Assembly (NCBI GenBank): GCA_964446435.1
Contig: CAYUOS010000042.1
Coordinates: 1-23,662, forward strand
Length of the DNA stretch: 23,662 bases
Direction of reading: 5' to 3'
Source: SLNP01 sp964446435
Lineage (GTDB): Bacteria; Bacteroidota; Bacteroidia; Bacteroidales; VadinHA17
Shown: positions 16,710 through 23,662 of the stretch, in pieces
How the letters are laid out: every line of letters starts with the position of its first letter
Position numbering within the stretch: the stretch's first letter is position 1
Position numbers and translations under genes: made by a program
Notes under the pieces: model-generated
What the model was told of the DNA's origin: nothing
Database searches by the model: none
The model's input: only the letters and a program-made list of their open reading frames with translations

Positions 16710-17733
16710 CATTTCCATCACTATATGAAGGCATTACCTCCTTTACACACTGTTCAAAGAAGAGACATGCCTGGTTTAATGGCATATAAAGTTCTCCCCC
16801 GGCAGCATTTACATGGCCTCCACCGTTGAAATACCTGACGGCAAAATCATTGACAGAAAAAAGGCCCTTTGACCTTAGTGAGACCTTTATAAAACCATCC
16901 TTCTCGACAAGAAGGGCTGAAACTTTTATACCCCTGACAGAGAGTGGCATGTTTACAAATCCCTCAGTATCTCCCTTCGAGTAGCCAAATTCTTCAAGAT
17001 CCTTCTTCGTAAGCCAGATATATGCAACCGGGAAGCCTTCAACCAAAGTCAGCCGTGAATGTAAGGCAAGCCCCTGAAGCCGCATCCTGTCTAATGAAAA
17101 GTTATTGTATACCTTGTCAAAGATCCTCCCTTTTTCGACTCCTGAATCAAGAAGGCCTGCTATAATCCTCATCGTATCTCCGGTATAAGTGCCGTGTTCA
17201 AAATTACCCGTATCGGTAATTATTCCGACATAGACAGCTTCATTGTATTCAGGTGACGAAAAGCTGCCGCCATTAAGATCCGTAACAAGGCGATGTACTA
17301 GCTCAGCCGTAGAGCAAAATGATGGTTCTGAGATAATGATATCGGCAAAATCCTGAGGATCAACATGATGATCAATAAGTATCTTTTTTGCGCCTGACAT
17401 TATCAGGAACCTTTCTGCTTCACCCATTCTCGATCGTTGGTTGAAATCAAGGAATATGATCAGGGTAGCAGCCTCGATTATCCTCCTGGCCTTCTTCCGG
17501 TTCCTCAGAAATACGTTTATCTGTTCAGCACCCTGCATCCAGAGGAGGAATTCCTGAAGGTAGTTTGGTGACAACATGGCTACGCTCCTGCCCTTTGAGG
17601 TAAGGTAGTGGTAAAGGGCAAGCATTGAGCCTACGGCGTCACCGTCTGGATTAACATGGCATACCAGCAATATACTATCTGACTCTGAAATAGATTCTTC
17701 AAGTTTTTTTATATATTTACCTAAGTCGATCAT
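16702..17733 (-). CDS. nrnA: DHH/DHHA1 phosphoesterase, NrnA-like (oligoribonuclease / pAp phosphatase)
   Basis: 343-residue cytoplasmic bifunctional enzyme family that degrades very short RNAs and dephosphorylates 3'-phosphoadenosine 5'-phosphate. Motifs counted from ATG 17733: HVNPDGDAVGSM (26-37, metal-binding D30 and D32), FLDFNQRSR (94-102), the DHH motif LIDHHVDP (119-126), IITDTGNF (171-178), and the DHHA1 substrate loop NGGGHVNAAGGE (303-314). The frame is open to 17796, but the extra 21 residues have no family match and cover the promoter, so MIDLGKYIKK was taken as the N-terminus. It is the first gene of an overlapping operon with two FKBP lipoproteins. It is divergent from ndk, which ties it to nucleotide metabolism only by position. 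Confidence 0.92.
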   Translation of the reverse strand: MIDLGKYIKKLEESISESDSILLVCHVNPDGDAVGSMLALYHYLTSKGRSVAMLSPNYLQEFLLWMQGAEQINVFLRNRKKARRIIEAATLIIFLDFNQRSRMGEAERFLIMSGAKKILIDHHVDPQDFADIIISEPSFCSTAELVHRLVTDLNGGSFSSPEYNEAVYVGIITDTGNFEHGTYTGDTMRIIAGLLDSGVEKGRIFDKVYNNFSLDRMRLQGLALHSRLTLVEGFPVAYIWLTKKDLEEFGYSKGDTEGFVNMPLSVRGIKVSALLVEKDGFIKVSLRSKGLFSVNDFAVRYFNGGGHVNAAGGELYMPLNQACLFFEQCVKEVMPSYSDGNDD

Positions 17734-17751
17734 TTCATTTTTTTGGGTGGC

Positions 17752-17759
17752 TAAAGATA
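17752..17759 (-). promoter_or_regulatory. Possible -7 element (TATCTTTA) for the nrnA-FKBP operon
   Basis: Minus-strand TATCTTTA (17759-17752), one base off TAnnTTTG, lies 18 bases before ATG 17733, the short leader common in Bacteroidota. A -33 TTTG is not seen. It supports the shorter nrnA start. Confidence 0.35.
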
Positions 17760-17811
17760 GCAAATTATACCATAAAGAACATCTTCCCGACAACAACTAA
17801 CTGACTGATAA

Positions 17812-18237
17812 ATGATTTACAAAGACTACACCTTCGCCATTATTAAGCCCAACGCGGTTCGGACAGGTAAGACCGGACCTATTCTGGCTATGATAAATGA
17901 GGCTGGTTTCGAGATTGCCGCCATGAGAATGGTAAGGCTTACCAGGCCCCAGGCGGAATCGTTCTATGCCGTTCACCACGGCCAGGAATTCTTTGCCAGG
18001 CTTATCGAATTCATGACCTCCGGACCGGTTATTGTACTGATTTTGCTTCACACCGACGCAGTAAAGGAGTTTCGCAGGCTCCTTGGCGCAACAGACCCTG
18101 CCAGGGCTGAAGAGGGAACAATCAGGAAGTTATTCGGGGTATCAACACAGATGAATGCAGTTCACGGGTCAGACAGTGCTGAAACAGCCGAGAGGGAGGC
18201 AAACTTTTTCTTCTCGGGTATCGAAAGATTCTATTGA
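17812..18237 (+). CDS. ndk: Nucleoside diphosphate kinase
   Basis: Transfers the gamma phosphate of ATP to other nucleoside diphosphates through a phospho-histidine, balancing NTP and dNTP pools in the cytoplasm. The 141 residues match the family's usual length. The N-terminus YTFAIIKPNAV (6-16) is the standard first strand. The catalytic histidine is H118 in MNAVHGSDSAETAERE (114-129). GATDPARAEEGTIRKLFG (92-109) forms the nucleotide-binding loop, and the protein ends with FFFSGIERFY. It is divergent from nrnA, with starts 79 bases apart. I could not find a convincing promoter core for it in that gap. The next gene has its own promoter-like element just after the ndk stop. Confidence 0.97.
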   Translation: MIYKDYTFAIIKPNAVRTGKTGPILAMINEAGFEIAAMRMVRLTRPQAESFYAVHHGQEFFARLIEFMTSGPVIVLILLHTDAVKEFRRLLGATDPARAEEGTIRKLFGVSTQMNAVHGSDSAETAEREANFFFSGIERFY

Positions 18238-18241
18238 TTTC

Positions 18242-18249
18242 TACCTTTG
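18242..18249 (+). promoter_or_regulatory. Bacteroidota -7 element (TACCTTTG) upstream of the 581-residue protein gene
   Basis: TACCTTTG fully matches TAnnTTTG, 5 bases after the ndk stop. Transcription would start near 18257, leaving a leader of about 90 bases before ATG 18348. The -33 position reads TATC, so only the core is supported. Confidence 0.4.
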
Positions 18250-18347
18250 CAGATCATTCTGGAACTGAACATGCCATACGCTTTTTTGTTTCTTAGGAAG
18301 CATGGACAATCCATACTCAAACATACAGATATACGCAGCTATTTATA

Positions 18348-20093
18348 ATGAAAAGAATCGATTTCAGCGATAAAAGGAATCTTGAAAAATACTCATCGGC
18401 TTTCACACTCTCCGACATGGAGGTATTCATTTTTCCCGAACTTTTGTATCCCCTGGTACTTTCAAATATAATCTCACCTGAAATCTGGAAATGGAGAGAT
18501 GACCCATGGTTCGAAAATATCGAAAGCAGGAGCTTCACCTACAAGATAAACAGGATCAAGCAGTTTATCATACAGCAATACATTTTTAATCTCGATCTTT
18601 CAACATGGGGCCTGACCACCAAATCGCAGGAGATAGCAAGATTCAGTGATTTCTTCGACATGGATACTCTTAAACAGTCGAATGCACTTTTTGGCTATGA
18701 GGGTGACAGGTATTATTTTAGTCTTGATATCAGGAAGCACTTCGGCCTTGACAAGTTCAATGATGATGTCATCCCGTACTGGAAAACAGAGACGGTTGAG
18801 GCCATGAACGCATTCAGGCATAAACCATCATTCACCACAGGAGCGGGTGAATGTGTCTCGCTATCGGCCCTCTATGCCGCAGCTCTGTTCATAGTAGGAA
18901 GAGTAAACCTCAATGATATATTCATGATTGCAACACCCCTTCATTCGCAAAACTTTGTAATCAGTAATGAGGGTGTAATTACGAATAACCGCAGGATAGT
19001 AACCAAGAATATGTGGTTCAACGGAACCAGCATGTCAGCAAAGGCAAGAAGGGCGCTTGAGAATGAGAAGGTCACAATAGTCTCTCACATAACCGGCCAT
19101 ATACATACAATATATGATAAGGCCACTATTAACCCTGAAGCCTTCAAACATTTCTCTATGAAGCTCAGGAGCTTCCTTTCAACTAATCTGAACAAGCAAC
19201 TATTCATCAACTTTCTCAGGTTCAAAGGCTACAAATCACTCTTTCAGTACCGTGATGAACATGGAGGTAGAGAGAGATATATAGGTCTTGATAAACTTTT
19301 TGAGTACGAGCATTCCAGCCGCCACGATGTGGCTTTTGGTTCAAGATCGTTGCTGCTGAACGAAATTGATGGTGATGAATTCAGTATAAGCCCGCTGCAA
19401 GGCAGGGTCATTTTGAACGACTTCGAGAGGATTCTCGACAGTTGCACCGGCAAATCAACCGAATGTATCCTTAAGGAGTTAAAACGAACCCTCCCTGAAG
19501 TAATCAGCATCATCCCCGAGGAGATGTTCAGTGACCTCCAGGCTTTCCTTAAGACGGAACCAAGACTTCCTGAGTCCGATAAAGAGTTTATCGCAACAAG
19601 TTATCCTGAAATTTATCCCTCCGATTCAAGGGAAGAGATCATTGACCGAATAGTTGAATCAGCTAATGAGTCAGAAATGTCATTACTGACGCTGTATGTT
19701 CACAGGTCAATGGACAAGATCGACTGGGAACCTTTTGTAAAAGCTGCTATTGAAAGAAATCCGGTTGCCTTCAGCGATCTGGAGGATAAGGACATGGATG
19801 AGGCTTACCAGGTAATCTCCTCACTGTCCAACGAATCAATCTATCCCGGGAACAGGCTTGCCCAACCCGATGAAGTATGGAACTTCAGGAGGGGTGACGG
19901 TATCGAGAAGGCATTCCTGCTTGCTTCATGGCTGCACCACAACGAACCTGACCAAAAATTGACGCTTAAAATCAACAACTCTTCTGTTGAACTCTGTCAA
20001 GGAAAAAATAAATACTCCTTCACCTGCGGTAAAAACCTCAGTAAAGAAATCCATATCGACAGCAACCAGATCAATCATTATCTGATTTACTGA
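18348..20093 (+). CDS. Uncharacterised cytoplasmic protein with transglutaminase-like core
   Basis: 581 residues, no signal peptide or membrane segment, so probably cytoplasmic. I do not recognise a named family. Residues 150-205 look like a transglutaminase/papain-like core: TTGAGECVSLSALYAAALF places a Cys (C169) at the start of a helix, and a His (H199, in ATPLHSQNFV) follows one strand later. This is the usual order Cys, His, then Asp/Asn; a third residue could be N213/N214 or D257. The N-terminal 145 residues are helical and rich in Trp/Tyr/Phe. The region from about 380 to 500 is acidic and helical. The C-terminus has WNFRRGDGIEKAFLLASWL (511-529), which resembles the transglutaminase GDCxDKAxLLAxLL helix with the Cys replaced by Ile. 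It is convergent with DUF721, 8 bases away. The enzyme function is inference. Confidence 0.72.
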   Translation: MKRIDFSDKRNLEKYSSAFTLSDMEVFIFPELLYPLVLSNIISPEIWKWRDDPWFENIESRSFTYKINRIKQFIIQQYIFNLDLSTWGLTTKSQEIARFSDFFDMDTLKQSNALFGYEGDRYYFSLDIRKHFGLDKFNDDVIPYWKTETVEAMNAFRHKPSFTTGAGECVSLSALYAAALFIVGRVNLNDIFMIATPLHSQNFVISNEGVITNNRRIVTKNMWFNGTSMSAKARRALENEKVTIVSHITGHIHTIYDKATINPEAFKHFSMKLRSFLSTNLNKQLFINFLRFKGYKSLFQYRDEHGGRERYIGLDKLFEYEHSSRHDVAFGSRSLLLNEIDGDEFSISPLQGRVILNDFERILDSCTGKSTECILKELKRTLPEVISIIPEEMFSDLQAFLKTEPRLPESDKEFIATSYPEIYPSDSREEIIDRIVESANESEMSLLTLYVHRSMDKIDWEPFVKAAIERNPVAFSDLEDKDMDEAYQVISSLSNESIYPGNRLAQPDEVWNFRRGDGIEKAFLLASWLHHNEPDQKLTLKINNSSVELCQGKNKYSFTCGKNLSKEIHIDSNQINHYLIY

Positions 20094-20101
20094 TTATCAA
20101 A

Positions 20102-20392
20102 CTATCTCACCACTATCTCCTTGACGATCTCCTCTCCGGCTACCTCATTCAGCTTAGCTCTGAGACTCTCCCGCAACATCATAAGCTCGTTTCTTATAAC
20201 CGATGACTTAATCTGAACGTGGAGCTTGCCGTTGCTGAACCTTACAGATGTTGTCTTCGAGGCAATCACCCTGCCAACAATGGTCTCCCACGAATCGACA
20301 ACCGAGACTTCCTTCAGCTTCCTGCCGATCTTCATCTCTGAGACATATTCGCCTATCACCTCTGAAAGTGACTGTGTCTTACTTCTTCTCAT
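20102..20392 (-). CDS. DUF721 / DciA-like protein
   Basis: 96 residues with the DUF721 pattern: an N-terminal SLSEVIGEYVSEM helix, then VVDSWETIVGRVIASKT with the family's Trp and Gly, followed by NGKLHVQIKSSVIRNELMML, the strand-helix of the KH-like fold, and a short acidic C-terminus. DUF721 includes DciA, the ancestral loader of the replicative helicase DnaB in bacteria lacking DnaC or DnaI. It overlaps the end of recF by 14 bases, so the two are translationally coupled, a pairing known from several phyla. It is small for DciA, but Bacteroidota versions are typically about 100 residues. The replication role is inferred from the family. Confidence 0.85.
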   Translation of the reverse strand: MRRSKTQSLSEVIGEYVSEMKIGRKLKEVSVVDSWETIVGRVIASKTTSVRFSNGKLHVQIKSSVIRNELMMLRESLRAKLNEVAGEEIVKEIVVR

Positions 20393-21509
20393 TGGCGCCG
20401 TTCTGTATTATCTCCTCAACTCCCTCGTGACCTATCCTGAAAAGCTTGAAGTCGTTGGTAGAGCCTTCAAGTATCATTTTAAGCCTGCTCTGATGAGTAT
20501 CTGTGATGAATATCTGCCCAAACCTGTGATTTCCAACGAGCCGTATAAGCTGCTCAACCCTGTCAGCATCAAATTTATCAAAAAGGTCATCGAGCAGAAG
20601 CATGGGTGTCAGGCCGGTCATCTCCGATATATAGACGAATTTCGCCAGCTTCAGTGCCAGTAGATAGGATTTCTGCTGACCCTGTGAACCCAGTTGCCTC
20701 ACCGGATACCCTCCCATCTTAAAAATGAGATCGTCCCTGTGAATTCCGGTGCTGGTGTACTGAAGATATCTGTCGCGCTCCCTGTTTTCAGAAAGCAACT
20801 CACCCAGGGTGGAATTGTTAAGCTGTGACTGGTAGACAAGTTCAACCCGTTCACGGTTCATTGATATTGTATCATAGTAACCCTGAAACACCGGTATAAG
20901 CTTATCCACCAGAATCCTGCGCTCCCTATATATTATATCTGAGTATCTCTCAAGCTGCAGATCATACGATGAGATCATCTCCTCATCGTAGCGCTGCATT
21001 GATGAGTAACTCCTTAAAAGCTTATTCCGCGACTGAAGGGCGCGGTTATAGTTAAGCAGCGCATCAAGATACTCTGCATTATATTGACTTATTATCTTGT
21101 TAAGAAATTTCCGTCGCTCCTCGCTTCCCCCTGTAATAAGTGAACTGTCTGCCGGAGAAACCATCACCGCAGGATATCGTCCGATGTGCTCAGAAAGTCT
21201 CTCATACTCCTTACCGTTGCGCTTCAACGTTTTCTGCTTCTGCCTGATGAATGAACAGACTATGCTGTCTTCCAATGTGTTATCACTGAACACCCCATTT
21301 ATGATAAAATAATCCTTGTCATGCTGTATGCTGAGGGCCTCGGTCTGATTGAAGAAACTTTTTGTCAGCGACAGGTAGTGTATTGCATCAAGGACATTGG
21401 TTTTACCTACACCATTATTGCCTACAAAACAGTTGATGCCGGGAGAAAATTCCAGCTCACACTCTTCATAGTTCTTGAAATTCGTAAGATGTAACCTCTG
21501 AAGATGCAT
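20379..21509 (-). CDS. recF: DNA replication and repair protein RecF
   Basis: SMC-like ATPase that with RecO and RecR loads RecA at single-strand gaps. From ATG 21509 (MHLQRLHLTNFKNY, the usual RecF N-terminus) it is 376 residues, normal length. Walker A is GNNGVGKTN (30-38), a D-loop lid SPADSSLITGGSEERRKFLN follows mid-protein, the ABC signature is LGSQGQQKS (273-281), and Walker B MLLLDDLFDKFD is at 303-314. The frame extends four codons to TTG 21521, which was not used. A perfect TATCTTTG promoter core lies about 30 bases upstream. The stop overlaps the DUF721 gene by 14 bases. In this organism recF sits about 14 kb from dnaA rather than beside it with dnaN. Confidence 0.96.
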   Translation of the reverse strand: MHLQRLHLTNFKNYEECELEFSPGINCFVGNNGVGKTNVLDAIHYLSLTKSFFNQTEALSIQHDKDYFIINGVFSDNTLEDSIVCSFIRQKQKTLKRNGKEYERLSEHIGRYPAVMVSPADSSLITGGSEERRKFLNKIISQYNAEYLDALLNYNRALQSRNKLLRSYSSMQRYDEEMISSYDLQLERYSDIIYRERRILVDKLIPVFQGYYDTISMNRERVELVYQSQLNNSTLGELLSENRERDRYLQYTSTGIHRDDLIFKMGGYPVRQLGSQGQQKSYLLALKLAKFVYISEMTGLTPMLLLDDLFDKFDADRVEQLIRLVGNHRFGQIFITDTHQSRLKMILEGSTNDFKLFRIGHEGVEEIIQNGANEKK

Positions 21510-21539
21510 AGTCTTTAACAAGGATCAAATTGGAGGAGA

Positions 21540-21547
21540 CAAAGATA
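21540..21547 (-). promoter_or_regulatory. Bacteroidota -7 element (TATCTTTG) for recF-DUF721
   Basis: Minus-strand 21547-21540 reads TATCTTTG, a full TAnnTTTG match, giving a start of transcription near 21533 and a leader of about 24 bases. No TTTG is found 19 bases upstream. Confidence 0.45.
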
Positions 21548-21641
21548 GAAAAAGAATCCCATATCTATACAGACAGCATATCATACTGATATAAAGGATA
21601 TTAAAGAGACGCGCCTCGGAATTCTATTTTTTAACCGATTG

Positions 21642-21672
21642 TTTCAAAATAAGATGAAAAAAACTACTTTTG
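21642..21672 (+). promoter_or_regulatory. Promoter for the TPR-ribH pair (TTTC-N19-TACTTTTG)
   Basis: TACTTTTG (21665-21672) fully matches the -7 consensus, and TTTC (21642-21645), one base from TTTG, lies exactly 19 bases upstream. Transcription would start near 21679, about 30 bases before ATG 21709. Confidence 0.55.
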
Positions 21673-21708
21673 CGGAGTCAAAATTTTTAGTATTAGAATT
21701 TTCTGGAT

Positions 21709-22398
21709 ATGGCAAAAAAGACTAAGGTATCATCCCCAACAGGACTGGAGAATGTTGAACAGACCCTTACAAGAACTGAACAATACCTCGAAGAAAATTA
21801 CAGGAGACTGCTCAACTGGCTGGCAGTAGTTGTAGCCATAGTTGCTGTGATATGGCTCGGCCGGATATTCCTCAACAAGAAGAGCAGTGAGGCCCAGTCT
21901 CAGATGTACCAGGCAGAGATGTATTTTGAAAAGGATTCTATGTCGCTGGCTCTTTACGGTGACGGCAACTTTCTGGGTTTTATCGATATTGAATCATCAT
22001 ACAAGATGACCAGGGCCGGAAATCTGGCAAGGTACTATGCAGGTATCGCCTTCCTGAAAATGGGGCAGTATGAGGATGCTATCTCATATCTCGGCAGATT
22101 CAAAAAGAGGGATAAGGTGCTTTCTGCAACTGCGACTGCTGCTCTTGGAGATGCTCATATTGAGCTGGGTGATATCGAAAAAGGTATCAGTTACTACAAA
22201 GAGGCGGTATCTTTATCATCAGGAAACAGTTTTCTTGCACCGGTTTTCATGATGAAAGCGGGCATTGCCTATGAAGTCAAGGGAGACTATGAAAGTGCCC
22301 TGGATATATATCAGCGTATTCGCGACGAGTATCCTGCAAGCAGCGAGGGCAGCAATGCCGAGAGGCAGATTGCCCGGGTGAAGCTTCTCGGTAGGTAA
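21709..22398 (+). CDS. Membrane-anchored tetratricopeptide repeat protein, YfgM-like
   Basis: 229 residues. A cytosolic N-terminus of about 33 residues (with VEQTLTRTEQYLEENY) precedes one transmembrane helix at roughly 37-55 (WLAVVVAIVAVIWLGRIF). The rest is periplasmic and holds about three TPR helix pairs: ARYYAGIAFLKMGQYEDAIS, ATAALGDAHIELGDIEKGIS and MMKAGIAYEVKGDYESALDI, each with TPR Gly/Ala/Tyr spacing and the last ending YQRIRDEYP. This topology resembles YfgM, which assists the SecYEG/PpiD translocon and envelope stress responses; that function is not shown here. ribH follows after 18 bases, most likely in the same transcript. Confidence 0.85.
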   Translation: MAKKTKVSSPTGLENVEQTLTRTEQYLEENYRRLLNWLAVVVAIVAVIWLGRIFLNKKSSEAQSQMYQAEMYFEKDSMSLALYGDGNFLGFIDIESSYKMTRAGNLARYYAGIAFLKMGQYEDAISYLGRFKKRDKVLSATATAALGDAHIELGDIEKGISYYKEAVSLSSGNSFLAPVFMMKAGIAYEVKGDYESALDIYQRIRDEYPASSEGSNAERQIARVKLLGR

Positions 22399-22416
22399 AG
22401 ACAGGATTTCCGGAAG

Positions 22417-22905
22417 ATGGCAACCAGAAATTTATCATCCTACGATCCTGAAAAGATTCCGTCTGCCAGGGAAATGAGGTTCGGGATAGTTGTTTCTGAC
22501 TGGAACAAGAATGTAACATGGAAACTGCTTGATGGTGCCGTTAAGACCCTTACGCGTCACGGAGTATCTGAAAGCGATATTGTTGTAAAGCACGTGCCCG
22601 GCAGTTTTGAACTTCCATTGGCAGCTCAGTGGCTTGCTGAATATGATGACCTTGACGGAGTCATTTGCCTTGGTTGTGTCATCCAGGGAGAGACACCCCA
22701 TTTTACATATGTATGCCAGGGCGTTACACAGGGCATTACAACTCTTAACCTTGAATACAATATCCCGTTTATCTTCGGGGTACTAACCACCAACACCCTT
22801 GAACAGGCACTCGACCGCGCAGGGGGTAAACATGGTAATAAAGGTGATGAAGCAGCACTGACTGCAATCAGAATGGCAGCTCTCCACCAGGAACTGGAAG
22901 ACTAA
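22417..22905 (+). CDS. ribH: 6,7-dimethyl-8-ribityllumazine synthase
   Basis: Penultimate enzyme of riboflavin synthesis: condenses 5-amino-6-ribitylamino-uracil with 3,4-dihydroxy-2-butanone 4-phosphate. Forms pentamers or 60-mer shells in the cytoplasm. 162 residues. Motifs: FGIVVSDWNKNVT (22-34, substrate-stacking W29), HVPGSFELPLAAQWL (59-73), LGCVIQGETPHFTYVCQGVT (85-104) with catalytic H95, PFIFGVLTTNTLEQAL (117-132), and the phosphate-binding KHGNKGDEAA (138-147). Expressed downstream of the TPR gene. No FMN riboswitch is visible before the pair, and no other rib gene is in the window. The GTTTACC array begins 8 bases after the stop. Confidence 0.97.
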   Translation: MATRNLSSYDPEKIPSAREMRFGIVVSDWNKNVTWKLLDGAVKTLTRHGVSESDIVVKHVPGSFELPLAAQWLAEYDDLDGVICLGCVIQGETPHFTYVCQGVTQGITTLNLEYNIPFIFGVLTTNTLEQALDRAGGKHGNKGDEAALTAIRMAALHQELED

Positions 22906-22913
22906 ATATAAGG

Positions 22914-23010
22914 GTTACCGTTTACCGTTTTGCTCCTATTCAGTCGCGAGCTCGCCTTCGGCTCGGTTCCGTTTACCGTTTACCGTTTACCGTTTACCGT
23001 TTACCGTTTA
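22914..23010. repeat. Interrupted GTTTACC heptamer array
   Basis: GTTACC and one full GTTTACC (22914-22926) are followed by a 44-base GC-rich insert, then five perfect GTTTACC copies (22971-23005) and a partial GTTTA ending at 23010. The insert contains CGAGC (22947-22951) and GCTCG (22961-22965), which can pair around a 9-base loop, and a GCCTTCGGC core. The last partial copy supplies the stop codon (TTA on this strand, TAA on the minus) of the neighbouring minus-strand gene. Non-coding otherwise. Confidence 0.95.
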
Positions 23011-23662
23011 TATATTATGCACATAAGCCGCCGGTGAATCCAGCACATGAATCCTGTCATTGGGCTCATCCCTTATCGTGCTAATCTCCAGAAGCTCATC
23101 TACTACATTGTCAATAAGATCTGCCGGTACACTTATTGCACTCCTGATCATTACCTTGGCAAACTTTTCGGCATCTGGCTCTACCAATGGCAACACCCTT
23201 GAAGTAATAGCACCCATAGCACCAACTTTCAAACAGGCGGCCCTCAGTCTATCTATCCTGTCTTCGTCAGAAATGATTGATACTTCGCAATTATCATGGG
23301 GTAACATTGAGCGGCTCCCGACCTGTTCGCTCAAATTGGCATCAAGTCGCTTTCTCCATTTGGTGCCGTTCTTAAGGGAATCGATTGCAGCAATTATCTG
23401 CTCAAGGCTGGCGGCATGACTTTGTCTGCCCATCTTCAGCCTTGTATCGATAAGGCCTATCGAAACAGGGGTTTGATATATAAAGCCACTGCCCGGCCGG
23501 TCGAGACGGGCCTGCTCAATGAGCAACCTGATTATGCTTTGAGAATCATCCTCAGGCATTATCAGCCTTACAATCTCCTTCTCGGCCGATATGGTAATTC
23601 TGATAAGACCAAGCTGGTCACGAATATCATTACCGGTTCCCAGGGTGATCAGGGGGACACAA
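23008..23662 (-). CDS. Protein with two tandem PII-like domains, 5' end beyond right edge
   Basis: The minus frame stays open to the right edge, so the start is outside the window; at least 217 residues are visible. Two segments follow the order of the PII signalling fold. The first runs from GLIRITISAEKEIVRLIMP through SIIRLLIEQARLDRPGSGF to IYQTPVS, matching PII's strand, helix and GDGKIFVLPV-like end. The second is nearly complete: EVSIISDEDRIDRLRAAC, then KVGAMGAITSRV (the PII GVxGMTVTEV position), RSAISVPADLIDNVVDELLE, IRDEPNDRIHVLDSP and the end AAYVHNI (PII VRIRTGE). A 50-residue linker (MGRQSHAASLEQIIAAIDSL) lies between. PII proteins sense ATP/ADP and 2-oxoglutarate and act as trimers; a tandem form would differ. 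A MET at 23559 is internal. Its neighbour is unknown. Assignment is by pattern only. Confidence 0.6.
   Translation of the reverse strand, partial: CVPLITLGTGNDIRDQLGLIRITISAEKEIVRLIMPEDDSQSIIRLLIEQARLDRPGSGFIYQTPVSIGLIDTRLKMGRQSHAASLEQIIAAIDSLKNGTKWRKRLDANLSEQVGSRSMLPHDNCEVSIISDEDRIDRLRAACLKVGAMGAITSRVLPLVEPDAEKFAKVMIRSAISVPADLIDNVVDELLEISTIRDEPNDRIHVLDSPAAYVHNI

Noticed and set aside
22914..23010. CRISPR array
   Set aside because: Units are 7 bases, adjacent without spacers, and no cas genes are present; it is a tandem repeat.

Overview
The window looks like a chromosomal scaffold fragment from a member of the phylum Bacteroidota, probably a Bacteroidales or Marinilabiliales relative. Four things point there. 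Several intergenic spaces carry the phylum-specific promoter core TAnnTTTG, once with a TTTG box exactly 19 bases upstream. The lptD homologue has the Bacteroidota-type HPHF and RDLHCW motifs. There are Gld-like FKBP lipoproteins and a large Asp-box (VPS10-like) exoprotein. DciA (DUF721) is encoded against recF. A run of exactly 100 N at 8502-8601 is a scaffolding gap of unknown true size, so this is a draft or metagenome assembly.

Layout. 1-2637 (-) is an lptD running off the left edge. Divergent from it are an N-acetylmuramoyl-L-alanine amidase with a SPOR-like tail (2715) and an MlaD/MCE protein (3883): an envelope-building block. A 349-base AT-rich spacer precedes dnaA (5168), with galK 3 bases behind it (6602). 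On the minus strand, 7800-10372 holds a secreted TIM-barrel glycosidase-like protein and a formylglycine-generating-enzyme-like domain separated by the gap, possibly one broken gene. Next come a tiny basic lipoprotein (10538), a PhnP-like metallo-beta-lactamase (10772, -), a short RsmI-like methyltransferase (11652), and a 1032-residue beta-propeller exoprotein (12475). That last gene ends at a strong bidirectional terminator.

15657-17733 (-) is an overlapping operon of an NrnA-like DHH phosphoesterase followed by two FKBP-type lipoproteins. Divergent from it are ndk (17812) and a 581-residue protein I do not recognise (18348), which carries a transglutaminase-like Cys/His core and what may be a second, dead copy. 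recF and a DUF721/DciA gene overlap on the minus strand (20102-21509). A membrane-anchored TPR protein and ribH form a plus-strand pair (21709-22905). The right edge has a GTTTACC heptamer array that runs into the stop codon of a minus-strand gene that appears to contain two tandem PII-like domains.

Functionally this is mostly a housekeeping region: replication and repair (dnaA, recF, dciA, nrnA), envelope assembly (lptD, amidase, mlaD) and cofactor or nucleotide metabolism (ribH, ndk, galK). I see no phage, transposon, CRISPR, tRNA or rRNA. The least explained items are the tandem PII-like protein, the transglutaminase-like protein, the glycosidase/FGE-like locus and the heptamer array.
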